From: Fuerstiella marisgermanici
GTDB taxonomy: Bacteria > Planctomycetota > Planctomycetia > Planctomycetales > Planctomycetaceae
Reading direction: 5' to 3'
Assembly (NCBI RefSeq): GCF_001983935.1
Contig: NZ_CP017641.1
Location: 744,001 to 808,000 of the forward strand
Length of the DNA stretch: 64,000 nucleotides
Shown here: positions 18,941 to 28,078 of the stretch, one piece after another
Layout: each line of letters opens with the position of its first letter
Position numbering within the stretch: position 1 is the stretch's first letter
Notes under the pieces: generated by a model
Database searches by the model: none
What the model saw: the letters and a program-made list of their open reading frames with translations, nothing else
Told to the model about the DNA's origin: nothing
Position numbers and translations under genes: made by a program

Positions 18941-19338
18941 GGGCCACCAAACGCAGACGCGTCATCTGCGCCGCCGAGCAGCATCGCCACTGCCCATGAG
19001 ATACGGTCGATCCAGTCGGCAAGAGTCTTAGCGTCATGTTCAGTAATCAGACCATTGCGTTGGAGCATTCCATCAACGTGACAACCCCAGTGGCGAGCAA
19101 AGGTGCACATGCCGAACAACGCTGCTACAAGTTCGTGGTCAAGACTGTCGGCGTCGCGCAGATGTGGCGACAGGACTCGCAACGCAGCAATAACTTCGTC
19201 GAAGTTTCATTCGTCAAGTCCCGAGTACGGTCGAAGCATTCCAAGAAATCCGTGAGTCCCAGGTGGATCACCGGTCTTCGCATGAACGCAGCCGTGAAGA
19301 AGGATAAGCTCGCGCGCGTTTTCCGGCGTCATTACCAT
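18937..19338 (-). pseudogene. Small conserved-looking gene interrupted by an in-frame TGA
   Basis: From an ATG at 19338 the frame encodes 43 residues beginning MVMTPENARELILLHG and ending RPYSGLDE, then a TGA at 19207-19209. The same frame continues without shift for 90 residues (NFDEVIAALRVLSPHL to DDASAFGGP) to a stop overlapping the next gene's ATG. The two halves read as one acidic helical protein of about 133 residues, with no other lesion. The fragment after the TGA could be started at a TTG at 19182. A nonsense mutation is the simplest reading; a sequencing error or readthrough is possible. No domain name is known to me. Confidence 0.65.
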
Positions 19339-19568
19339 CTGTCAGGTCGGCTAATGGTGACTCGCACGACAGACCTGTCGTGTCCGCAAAGTTGAAAGCT
19401 GCAAGTTACGAAAGCATAAGCCTCGGCTGTATAGGTTTCAATCGCTTTCAGTTGACCGGCATTTGGCTCCGTCTCCGAGACAGATTGATTTGGGCCATGG
19501 GTTCGCCGGTTTAAATTGAGGCGCTGCTCCGCAGTTGGAGGCCGGCACTTTTGCCCAGCGGCGGCGTT

Positions 19569-21479
19569 CTATGTGGTTTCGCCGAACAGTGAATCTCGAG
19601 CGATGTCCTGTTTTAGCAATTGTGCGCGAACCTGAAACTGCTGTTTCTCGGCTGCTTTCTGCAGCCGAGCCAGCGGGCGTGAAAAGTCGGACACAGCTTC
19701 ATCACTGGCACCGGCTTCTCGAACAATGGCAACGCCCAACCACGCACCGAAACGAACGATCACAGCATCCTCGGCCGACACAAACGTCTGAACGGAACCC
19801 GGCTGTCCCTGACGAGCGCAGCGGCCTGCCAGTTGCCTGTCCATGCGGTCGGATAGTTGGCATTCCGCGATGATCACGTGCAAACCGCCCAGTTGCTGAA
19901 CGTCGTCTGCGACGCTGATGTCCGTACCGCGGCCTGCCAGGTTGGTTGAAATCGTAATGGCAGATTTTTGGCCCGCCAAAGCGACAATGTCTGCTTCTTC
20001 CGCGGTCTGCAAACCGTTCAGCAGCCGGAATTCCAGTCCGATCGTTTTCAAACGAGTCGCGACGTCCTGACTATCGGTGATGGATTGCGTGCCGACCAGG
20101 ACGGGCTGCCCAGTTGCATGGCGTCGCTGAGTTTCGCTCACAATGGCATCCAGCTTCGCCTCACGAGTTTTGAAGAATCGCGTCGGCAGGTGCGATCTCT
20201 GCGATGGCCGGTGCAACGGGATCGCGGCCACTTTGCTGCGAAACACATGAGCGAACTCAGCCTCACACCCGACGGCCGTTCCGGTCATACCGCAAAGCGT
20301 TTGATAGCGGCGGAAGAAGCGTTGGCGAGAAATCTGGGCGAGCGATTCCTTCTCGGGCGTCACGGGAAGTTGTTCGCGAACTTCGATCGCCTGGTGCAGC
20401 CCATCCTGCCATGAACGATCTTCAAATATCCGTCCCGTTGACTGATCGACAATTCTCACTTCGTCGTCGGCAATGATGTAATGAACGTCGCGGCGAAACA
20501 GGTACTTGGCTCGTAATGCCTGTTCGACGTACGACGTCCACGGCCGTAGCAGCACACTGGCCGGCACATCGACATCGTCCGCATAGCAGCGAGTTCGGCC
20601 GGTATCCGTCAGAGTGACGTGGTTGATCGTATAGTCATGCGCGAAGTGTTGATCCCGCTGTAATTCTTCCACCAGTCGGAAGGCGGCGTTGTGCGCGTCG
20701 AGGTCAGAAGCTGGGCCTGTTCCTGCCATACTTAACACCAGCGGAGACGCGGCATCGTCGATCATCACGCTGTCCGCCTCGTCCACGACCGCAAACACCA
20801 GGCCGCGTTGGATGGTCGTGCGTGCGGTTGGCTTGCTGGAACGCAGTTGCTGCAGCAGACTGGCGCCCAGCGGTGCCGCAGATTCCGAACGCAAAGTCAG
20901 CTGGTCGCGCAGATAGTCGAATCCGAATTCATGTCCTGTGCCATAGGTGACGTCGCAGTCGTAAGCCATTCGCTTCACGTCTGTCTCACCCTGTTCCGGC
21001 GTCAGTCCCACAGTCATACCCAGCTGCTGAAGCACGGGTTGAGCAAGCTCACAGTCGCGTTCGGCCAGATAGCTATTCGGCGTCATCACGTGAACGCCCT
21101 TCCCGGCCAAAGCGAAGTAGGCGGCGGCCGTGATAGCGACGAATGTCTTGCCTTCGCCGGTGTGCATTTGAGCGATGCGGCCATGAGCCAGTTGAATGGC
21201 GGCCAGCATCTGCACGTCATACAGGTTGATCCCGTGACTGCGACGCACCGCTTCGCACGCCAAAGCGACGCCCGCCACGATCATTTCGGGTGAGTCGACG
21301 GTGGCACCGCACAGCAATTCACTACGCAGGTTCCCTGCTTCTGCGATGAGTGCCTTGGCGGAACAATCAGACAGAGTTTCTGTGAGGCCGCGAATGTGCG
21401 GCACCATTTTTTCGGCACTACGCGACTGCCGAGGTGCTCTGCGCCGGAACGGGATGACGTCGGTCGTGGCCATGTACAC
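19569..21479 (-). CDS. SecA-like accessory preprotein translocase ATPase (short form)
   Basis: A 636-residue DEAD-type motor closely related to SecA. It has MHTGEGKT (Walker A, residues 105-112), TPNSYLAERD, YGTGHEFGFDYLRD, VVDEADSVMID (Walker B, DEAD at 233-236), then GMTGTA and TNLAGRGTDI in the second motor domain and a final GRCARQGQPGS arginine-finger motif. Housekeeping SecA is about 830-1000 residues; the helical-wing and zinc-binding C-terminal parts are missing or much reduced here. It follows the TolC-type gene by 40 bases, so an accessory export role linked to that outer-membrane channel is inferred. The start may be the second ATG at 21473. Confidence 0.88.
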   Translation of the reverse strand: MYMATTDVIPFRRRAPRQSRSAEKMVPHIRGLTETLSDCSAKALIAEAGNLRSELLCGATVDSPEMIVAGVALACEAVRRSHGINLYDVQMLAAIQLAHGRIAQMHTGEGKTFVAITAAAYFALAGKGVHVMTPNSYLAERDCELAQPVLQQLGMTVGLTPEQGETDVKRMAYDCDVTYGTGHEFGFDYLRDQLTLRSESAAPLGASLLQQLRSSKPTARTTIQRGLVFAVVDEADSVMIDDAASPLVLSMAGTGPASDLDAHNAAFRLVEELQRDQHFAHDYTINHVTLTDTGRTRCYADDVDVPASVLLRPWTSYVEQALRAKYLFRRDVHYIIADDEVRIVDQSTGRIFEDRSWQDGLHQAIEVREQLPVTPEKESLAQISRQRFFRRYQTLCGMTGTAVGCEAEFAHVFRSKVAAIPLHRPSQRSHLPTRFFKTREAKLDAIVSETQRRHATGQPVLVGTQSITDSQDVATRLKTIGLEFRLLNGLQTAEEADIVALAGQKSAITISTNLAGRGTDISVADDVQQLGGLHVIIAECQLSDRMDRQLAGRCARQGQPGSVQTFVSAEDAVIVRFGAWLGVAIVREAGASDEAVSDFSRPLARLQKAAEKQQFQVRAQLLKQDIARDSLFGETT

Positions 21480-21519
21480 AAACAGCTTTCAACGTTCAGC
21501 TCTCAGTTGTGACCGCTAC

Positions 21520-24500
21520 TTACCTCGTCTGACTCACCGGCCTCGCCCATGTTGTTGGATGTGCGGGCATCGGTCGCACCACACCGCTGGCGTCATAGGT
21601 GGGCGACGTCGGCGGATTGCTGGCCTGGCTGGCCTGGCTGGCCTTTGCGACCGGTTGACCATAATTGGCGGCCGTACCGACCACGGCCTGCGTTCGATCC
21701 TCTGGTCGAGAAGGATTGGCGGCATCAAACGCAGAGTCGAGGCGATTGTCGATCCACTGCTGTTCAGCCTGCTGAATGTTGGGTCGCTGATGACGTGACT
21801 GCAGCAGGATTCCGATCTCCTTTTTCAAAGCGACCAGCGCGATGGCATGATCGACCTGTGCCTGCACGAAAGCTGCTTCTTCATCAGCACGGCGTTCGTA
21901 AGAATCCAACAGGTCCTCAAGCAACAGCGTCGCCGAATCTTCTGATGCCGGCAGCACTTCGAAACGGTCCTGCAGGTACCGGGATTCGTTGTCGGCGGCG
22001 GACATCGACTGATAGCGGCTTAGCATTTCTGAATACGCTGTGGCCACTTCGCGGTTCGCGATCTCGACGTCGGTCAGCAATTTTTCGACGGTCGCTCGAA
22101 ACACATTGACCGCTCGCTTCAGTTCCCATTGTCGCTGTTCCAGCCGAGCCCGCGCCGCGCGGTTTTCAATTGGGAACTCAAACTCCAGCCCCACGGTGTA
22201 GCCCGGACGGTTGTCGCCGTATTGACCCCGCAGAGCTTCACCAAGGTTCGAACGTCCTGCGAGGTCTGCGACATAAGTTTCGACAAGGAAATCCAACCGA
22301 GGCAGCAATTCCTGACGGCTGACGCCAAGTCGCACTGCTGCGCCTCGCATCTGCCGAATCGCTTCTGAAATGTCCGGACGGTTCAGCAACGCGGTTTGCA
22401 GAACGCTTCGCAGATCGGCCGTTTCTGTCACGATACTGGGTGCTTCCATCGGTGTCAGTTCGACAGGCCCGCCGTTCGTCATGTCTGGTGAATTGACCAG
22501 CAAACGCAACTGAGCTTCTGCATCTTTGAATCGTGCAACCGTGCGTTGAATCCTCGTTTGCGAACGGGCCACAGCCGCGCGGGCGCGGAGAACCTGACGA
22601 GGAATCGTGTCGACCTGCTGACGCCCTTCAAGCCGTGCCAGCACATTTTGAGCGGCCATGAGCAGCTTTTGTCGCTGGAAGAATTCGGCACGGGCTCGGT
22701 GCAACGCCCAATAGGCCTTGGTCACTTCAATCAAGTGGTCCTGCAAAGCACCGACGACTTCATCTTCTGATGAGTTGGCCTGAATTCTGGCCAGGACAAT
22801 GTCACTTTCGTTGTAACTTCGCCCCGCGCCGTCCAGCAATGGCTGGCGGTAGCTGAGTTCCAGACGGGAAGTCGCCTGGTTGTTGGGGACGAAAAAGCTT
22901 GAGTTCTGATTTTCGTGCCCCAGTTGTTGACTGATTTGCAGTTCACCGCCGTATCTATTTCTCTGGCGGAGTCCGCCCTTCGATCGGGCTTTTCGCACAA
23001 TCAGTCGATCTTCACCATTACCGGTGGTCAGCGTGTTGCCGACGGGATCGTTAAGGTCGTCGTATTTGGTTTCCAGAAATGCCGTCCAGTCGAAGGCGGC
23101 GGCTTCCTGAGTGATTACGCGATACTGAACTTCCGGCTCAGTTTGAATCGCGGACACCTGCGGAGAATACAGCAGTGCATTTTGCAGAAGCGACCCAACT
23201 TCAACCGCGATCGAAGACGGCGCGTGTCCGGTTGGTTGACTCACATTAAAATCCCACCAGGGCTTGAACCCGGGCGGAAGTTCACGAAGGTGGGGAATGA
23301 CGTTTGGATTGCCATCGGACTGACCCGCCAAATCGGCGCGAGCGTGATACTGAGCCATCCACTGGAGACCATCTCGTTCCGAGGTCGCTCGGAAACCTGA
23401 CGTGCCCGGTGCCGGGCCGAGAAAAGAATGTCCACCGAGCGGCTGACCAATGCCCGCGCTGCTATCTGTGATGATCGTTTCTGAACCGACCGGCGCTGGA
23501 GCCTGCATTTCGGACGAATAGTGCGAATGCGCGCCCGGCTGGCCTTGTGCGGGACCATCGACAATCACCGTCGGCGGAACACCGCCGTTGTTCATGACGC
23601 CGCCGTGAATTTCGCCGCCATGAATTTCGCCAACGTGACCGTGGCCGCCATTGATTGAGCCAGACGGCAACGAATAGCCGCCCTGCAACGGCACCCCGTG
23701 CACTGGCGGCGGAGGCACTGACCCCGGAGCCTGGACCTGCGGCACCTGTTGCGTGGATTGTTGTGGCTGAAATGCGTTCTGCTGTGGAAACGTATTGTGC
23801 GGCTGGAACGTAGCCGGAGGCTGCCCCAAGCCATGCGGAGACGGCCCAAACGAATTGGCAGGCGCTGGTGATGCCGGTTCGACCGCCAGCGGCGGCGCGT
23901 TGCTCCTTGGCGTCACGGGCACCGGCGCTGCTGGCACCGGCGTTGTGCCTGGGTCAGGAGCTGGCTGCGGTGTCAGTTCTGATGTCTCAGGAATCGCAAG
24001 ACCGAACGGGCCACCTGGCGGCGGTGTATTGCCGTCCGGTCCAGCATTTGTCGCAGGTGGCTGCGGTGCTGCCTGCGGATCAAGCAGCCCGACCTTCAAT
24101 GAACTTCTATTCGGCGAAGCAGGTGCCCACCGGCGTGGCTGGATGGTCGGCCCGTTTGTGTTTGGTGAGTCAGGTTGGCCGATCCGGTTTTGAGTCGAGG
24201 CCGGATTATTATTGCTCAAAGGCTGAGGAGCAGAGAATGGCACTGGCGAATTCGCTTGTGCCCTGCGCTGATCGGCCTGCTCTTGATTTTGGTTTTGCTG
24301 CGGAATGGCAGACTGCGGGAACCTGTCAGTTGCTTTGGGTGACGCTGCGTCGGTGGATGGTGTGCTGCCCGGAAAAAGACGCCAGCCCGGGTGTGGCGAC
24401 GGCTTGTCGGCTGCGGCCGGCGATGGAGTCTGAGCCTGACCCTGAGTCTTAGCCGGGGGCGGCTCAGGCGGTGCAGCGGGTTCTGGATTCTGCGATACCA

Positions 24501-24897
24501 GCGACGCAATGGTTTCAAGGTCGGTATGTTCGTATAGGGCCGGTCCCTGCGGCGATTCCTGTCGCGGCCTAATCACGAGCTCGTTGTTCCTCGCGGCCCC
24601 ATTCCGTCGAACGATCTGGAGTCCGGGAACGGGCTGATCCGGCGACGTCTGCGTAGGCGTTGTTTCTGATGTGTTGGCTGCTGCGAAGTCAGGCAACTTC
24701 AGCCGAATTGACGTTGCTTGAGAATTTTGGTCTTCGGACGCCGCAGACAGGTCACCGGACGGCAGCGAATGGAAGAATATGGCAAAAAGTGAGGCCACTA
24801 GCAATCCGGCGCAAATTCGGCGCCGCTGCAAGCGCACTCCGTCCAAACGGAATTCGTCGCATTTCGTTTCGAATTCATCGGTTGAATTGGTTTGCAT
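21520..24897 (-). CDS. TolC-family outer-membrane efflux protein with long Pro-rich N-terminal region
   Basis: A 1125-residue protein. A hydrophobic helix lies near residues 26-45. Residues about 50-560 are low-complexity, rich in Pro, Gln, Gly and Ala, with a short His-Gly repeat (HGGEIHGG) near 420. The final 550 residues carry the two repeated alpha-helical blocks of TolC-type channels, for example SRLELSYRQPLLDGAGRSYNESDI and RLEQRQWELKRAVN. Ordinary TolC is about 470 residues, so the N-terminal half is an unusual addition. The ATG at 24897 is chosen; another lies at 24933. It probably forms an operon with the downstream SecA-like gene. Confidence 0.87.
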   Translation of the reverse strand: MQTNSTDEFETKCDEFRLDGVRLQRRRICAGLLVASLFAIFFHSLPSGDLSAASEDQNSQATSIRLKLPDFAAANTSETTPTQTSPDQPVPGLQIVRRNGAARNNELVIRPRQESPQGPALYEHTDLETIASLVSQNPEPAAPPEPPPAKTQGQAQTPSPAAADKPSPHPGWRLFPGSTPSTDAASPKATDRFPQSAIPQQNQNQEQADQRRAQANSPVPFSAPQPLSNNNPASTQNRIGQPDSPNTNGPTIQPRRWAPASPNRSSLKVGLLDPQAAPQPPATNAGPDGNTPPPGGPFGLAIPETSELTPQPAPDPGTTPVPAAPVPVTPRSNAPPLAVEPASPAPANSFGPSPHGLGQPPATFQPHNTFPQQNAFQPQQSTQQVPQVQAPGSVPPPPVHGVPLQGGYSLPSGSINGGHGHVGEIHGGEIHGGVMNNGGVPPTVIVDGPAQGQPGAHSHYSSEMQAPAPVGSETIITDSSAGIGQPLGGHSFLGPAPGTSGFRATSERDGLQWMAQYHARADLAGQSDGNPNVIPHLRELPPGFKPWWDFNVSQPTGHAPSSIAVEVGSLLQNALLYSPQVSAIQTEPEVQYRVITQEAAAFDWTAFLETKYDDLNDPVGNTLTTGNGEDRLIVRKARSKGGLRQRNRYGGELQISQQLGHENQNSSFFVPNNQATSRLELSYRQPLLDGAGRSYNESDIVLARIQANSSEDEVVGALQDHLIEVTKAYWALHRARAEFFQRQKLLMAAQNVLARLEGRQQVDTIPRQVLRARAAVARSQTRIQRTVARFKDAEAQLRLLVNSPDMTNGGPVELTPMEAPSIVTETADLRSVLQTALLNRPDISEAIRQMRGAAVRLGVSRQELLPRLDFLVETYVADLAGRSNLGEALRGQYGDNRPGYTVGLEFEFPIENRAARARLEQRQWELKRAVNVFRATVEKLLTDVEIANREVATAYSEMLSRYQSMSAADNESRYLQDRFEVLPASEDSATLLLEDLLDSYERRADEEAAFVQAQVDHAIALVALKKEIGILLQSRHQRPNIQQAEQQWIDNRLDSAFDAANPSRPEDRTQAVVGTAANYGQPVAKASQASQASNPPTSPTYDASGVVRPMPAHPTTWARPVSQTR

Positions 24898-25290
24898 AAG
24901 ACAAGCCGGCATTTCTAATGACGCGAGCCTCAACCTTGGTCGAGCGATCGCTCGGCAACGCTCCCATTCTGGGACGTCGAAGAGATACGCGCAGGACGCC
25001 AGGAGAACCGAACGGACACGTAACGGGTTCTCAGGAAAATCCTGTTACTCCGAACTTCGTCACGATCACTTCAGTCGGTACACGAATTTCAGTCGGCAGT
25101 AACCGCTAGAGCCGGAACAAGAAACAGCCTTTGCGCCATTTACCCAGGTTACACGCGGGAATGTCAGATAGGCAAAAACTGCCGCAGGCAACATGAGGGC
25201 CGCCCCTACCTGAAACCCGCTGCTTGCTCACGCTCGACGCGACGGCTAAGGTCTTGGGCTCGCAAGCCAGGTCCGCAAAAAGGGAGCAGC
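24898..25290. other. Divergent intergenic region with a 14-bp palindrome
   Basis: This 393-base gap separates the minus-strand TolC-type gene from the plus-strand DUF1223 gene and should hold both promoters. A perfect palindrome CGAGCGATCGCTCG lies at 24941-24954. AGGGAGCAGC just before 25291 is a ribosome-binding site. Short open frames here look non-coding. Confidence 0.5.
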
Positions 25291-26088
25291 ATGATGTCAG
25301 AGACGCGCCGCACAGGATCAAAATGCATCGTCCTATTGGCATTCACTTTGTTTAGCCACATGCTGTCGCACAGCCTCGCCGTTTGCGACGAAACCGTTGC
25401 ACCTGCCGAGAAGGGGTTTGCTGTTGTCGAACTGTTTACGTCTCAGGGCTGCAGCAGTTGCCCGTCAGCCGACAAAAACCTTCAGCGAATCACAACGCTG
25501 GCGGCGAAAAACAACTCACCGGTTTACACGCTGTCTTTCCATGTTGACTACTGGAACGACCTGGGCTGGGAAGATCCCTTTAGCATTGCCACCGCAACAC
25601 TGCGGCAACGCAGATATGCGAGTGTATTCAAAGCGAAGCGGATTTATACGCCGCAGATCGTCGTCAACGGACAAACGCAGTTCCTCGGTTCTGATCGCGA
25701 GCGTTCAGACGCATCCATTGCCAGCGAACTCCGGACAGCCGGGGAAAGTTCACTGACACTGACTGCCACCGTTGTCGACGACCAGGTTGTGGTTAAGTGG
25801 ACGACCGACGACGCTTTGGCGGACCTGCTGAACGTGGCTTTGGTGCAAAAGGAAGCCGAACGTTCGGTCGACGCCGGTGAGAATGGCGGTCGAACTCTGA
25901 AGCACGTGAACGTCGTACGGAACTTCAAGGTCGTTCGTACTTTTCCAGCAGCCGACGTGGTTTTGGAAACGCCGAAGGGGTTTGCTGCCTCCGACTACCA
26001 CGTCGTGGCGTTTCTCCAAACAGCTCGCAATGGAAAAATACACTGCGCTGCGCAGGTCGCGATTGAAGAATCCGCCGCTGGTCGATGA
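25291..26088 (+). CDS. DUF1223 thioredoxin-like secreted protein
   Basis: A 265-residue exported protein. A signal peptide covers about residues 10-32 (LLAFTLFSHMLSHSLAV). ELFTSQGCSSCPSADKNL contains a CxxC pair in a thioredoxin-like fold, followed by LSFHVDYWNDLGWEDPF and YTPQIVVNGQ, all hallmarks of DUF1223. The family is thought to be periplasmic thiol proteins, but no substrate is proven. The strong AGGGAG upstream supports the start at 25291. It is convergent with the M28 peptidase gene, only seven bases apart. Confidence 0.88.
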   Translation: MMSETRRTGSKCIVLLAFTLFSHMLSHSLAVCDETVAPAEKGFAVVELFTSQGCSSCPSADKNLQRITTLAAKNNSPVYTLSFHVDYWNDLGWEDPFSIATATLRQRRYASVFKAKRIYTPQIVVNGQTQFLGSDRERSDASIASELRTAGESSLTLTATVVDDQVVVKWTTDDALADLLNVALVQKEAERSVDAGENGGRTLKHVNVVRNFKVVRTFPAADVVLETPKGFAASDYHVVAFLQTARNGKIHCAAQVAIEESAAGR

Positions 26089-26095
26089 GCTCGTT

Positions 26096-27961
26096 TTAAC
26101 GAGGGGCCGCAAGTTTTAACTTCAATTCCACTTGCTCTTTCCCGCGTTGCACGAGAATTGTGAGCTCATCGTTCTGTTGGGCGCCGCCGAGAACTTTCAG
26201 CAGATCGCCATAGCTGTCTATATCGGTGTCATTGACTTTTATGATAGCGTCGCCCACCTGCAAACCGCTCGCTTTAGCCGGTCCGTCCTGTCGCACAGAC
26301 TGGATGGGAACGCCGGGCTGGTCGCCGTCTGCAGTCAGGTTCGGGACGATTCCCATGTACGGAAGCTTTTTCCGCTGCGACCGCCTGTTGACTGCCTGGA
26401 ACTCGGGGGCCTTTGGCAATGCATCAATGCTGCGAAGCAGGGTTTCTGTGTAGTCTGTCACAGCGACCACGCCTTCTACGTTGATGCGTTCGAAGTCGTC
26501 GTCCGGAGTGTGATACCAATCGGTGAGACCTGTGAAACAAAACATCACGGGGATCTGTTTTTGGAAGAACGGCAAATGATCGCTACCCGCGAACGGGTGA
26601 GCGACCATCTTTGTGTCCAATGGTGATTTGTCATCGGCCGCTTCTGCGATGGCTCGAAATTCAACCGCCGTGTCGACACCATTGACTGTGACCACGTTGT
26701 TCCGCAGTGTGCCGATCATGTCGTAGTTCAACATTGCCACCGTTTTTTCCAGCGGGAACACGGGGGATTTGACGTAATGCTTGCTTCCGAGCAGACCTCG
26801 TTCTTCGCCGGAAAAACAGATGAACACGATGCGGCGTTTAGGCTTTGGCCCGGACGTCATGCGGCGAACAATCTCCAGAACGGCTGCGGTACCGGTCGCG
26901 TTGTCATCTGCGCCGTTGTGAATTTCGCCGTTGCGTTTGGGAGTTTTTGAACCTCGACCACCGTAGCCGATATGATCGTAGTGAGCTCCCACGACGATTG
27001 TTTCGTCGGCCAAATCTCCTTCACCTTCCAGCACGCCGATCAGGTTGTGAGCGGCCACGGATTTTGTGTCGAACTTTGTTGTCACATCTGCCGACCAGCC
27101 GGTCATGGGCTGCGACAACGGCGTTAGAGTTTTGTCGATGTATTCGCAGGCGGCCTGTAGGCTCTCAATTTTAACAGCCGCTTCGTCCTCGCCGTCCACC
27201 TGTGGCACCTGCAGTGGATTCGCCTTCAGTAATTCATCTAAGACGCTTTGCTTGATGTGGATGAATGGGACGCCGGCTGATGCGCTGCCGAATCCGTGCG
27301 GTGGAGACAAATCGTCACGTTCTGATCGCTTGGTTGTTACGGCATCATTCACAAAGATGACGCCCGCAGCTTTGTGCTGGACGGCAAGTTGCAGTTTGCG
27401 GTCGATGTAAGCGTGGGTGCTGGTGTTGGTTCCCTGAAACGCGCCGCCCTTGACGTCCTGCTGAGGTTCGCGACGGATCATCACCAATATCTTGCCTTCG
27501 ACATCGTGTCCGGCGTACTCATCGTAGTTGTCGCCTTCAGAAGAAATTCCGTAACCGATGAAGTACAGCTCGCCCGAAGCTGTTCCGTTTGCACCGCGCT
27601 GCAGTGGCTGATATTCGGATGTGATTTTTAGTTTCGTCTCACGCCCATCGACATGCTTCAGGACGGCCTCTGTTGCATCGTTGATTGCAGCGGTTTCCGG
27701 ATTGACCTCAAACGTTTGTTTAAAGGTTCCGTCCGGCATGCCTGGCTTCAGCCCGTGCTTTTTGTATTCGGCCAGGATGCGTTCGGCCGCTAGGTGAATG
27801 CCACGCGTTTCGACGCCGCGACCTTCCAGTGCGTCGGACGCAAAGTATTCGATGTCCGCCCCGACGCGTTCCACCATGACTTCTCGAGATTCAGCAGCTA
27901 GTGCACCATGTGTCAGGCACGCGCAAACGGCTGTCAGCAACAGCGGGCGAGCGATTTTCAT
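26096..27961 (-). CDS. M28-family aminopeptidase with PDZ domain, exported
   Basis: A 621-residue zinc peptidase. A signal peptide occupies residues 1-22. A PA-type insert precedes the catalytic domain, where GAHYDHIGYG, HNGADDNATG, CFSGEERGLLG and FAGSDHLPF supply the His, Asp, Glu-Glu, Asp and His residues of the two-zinc site. A C-terminal PDZ domain (about residues 525-615, GVPIQSVRQDGPAKASGLQVGD) follows. It probably removes N-terminal residues from peptides in the periplasm. No operon partner is evident. Confidence 0.92.
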   Translation of the reverse strand: MKIARPLLLTAVCACLTHGALAAESREVMVERVGADIEYFASDALEGRGVETRGIHLAAERILAEYKKHGLKPGMPDGTFKQTFEVNPETAAINDATEAVLKHVDGRETKLKITSEYQPLQRGANGTASGELYFIGYGISSEGDNYDEYAGHDVEGKILVMIRREPQQDVKGGAFQGTNTSTHAYIDRKLQLAVQHKAAGVIFVNDAVTTKRSERDDLSPPHGFGSASAGVPFIHIKQSVLDELLKANPLQVPQVDGEDEAAVKIESLQAACEYIDKTLTPLSQPMTGWSADVTTKFDTKSVAAHNLIGVLEGEGDLADETIVVGAHYDHIGYGGRGSKTPKRNGEIHNGADDNATGTAAVLEIVRRMTSGPKPKRRIVFICFSGEERGLLGSKHYVKSPVFPLEKTVAMLNYDMIGTLRNNVVTVNGVDTAVEFRAIAEAADDKSPLDTKMVAHPFAGSDHLPFFQKQIPVMFCFTGLTDWYHTPDDDFERINVEGVVAVTDYTETLLRSIDALPKAPEFQAVNRRSQRKKLPYMGIVPNLTADGDQPGVPIQSVRQDGPAKASGLQVGDAIIKVNDTDIDSYGDLLKVLGGAQQNDELTILVQRGKEQVELKLKLAAPR

Positions 27962-28078
27962 TTGTATCTTTCACGGAGGCGAAACGAGGAATGCCAGGGA
28001 TGAACAACGCATCGGAAATAGTATTTTATAGCCTGCCAACAGAAAAACGATGCCCGAAAGTTGAGTTCTTAGCCGTTG

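Noticed and set aside
25106-25342. 78-codon minus-strand frame with a lipoprotein-like start
   Set aside because: It overlaps the start region of the DUF1223 gene, has no ribosome-binding site and reads as chance hydrophobic/Cys sequence.
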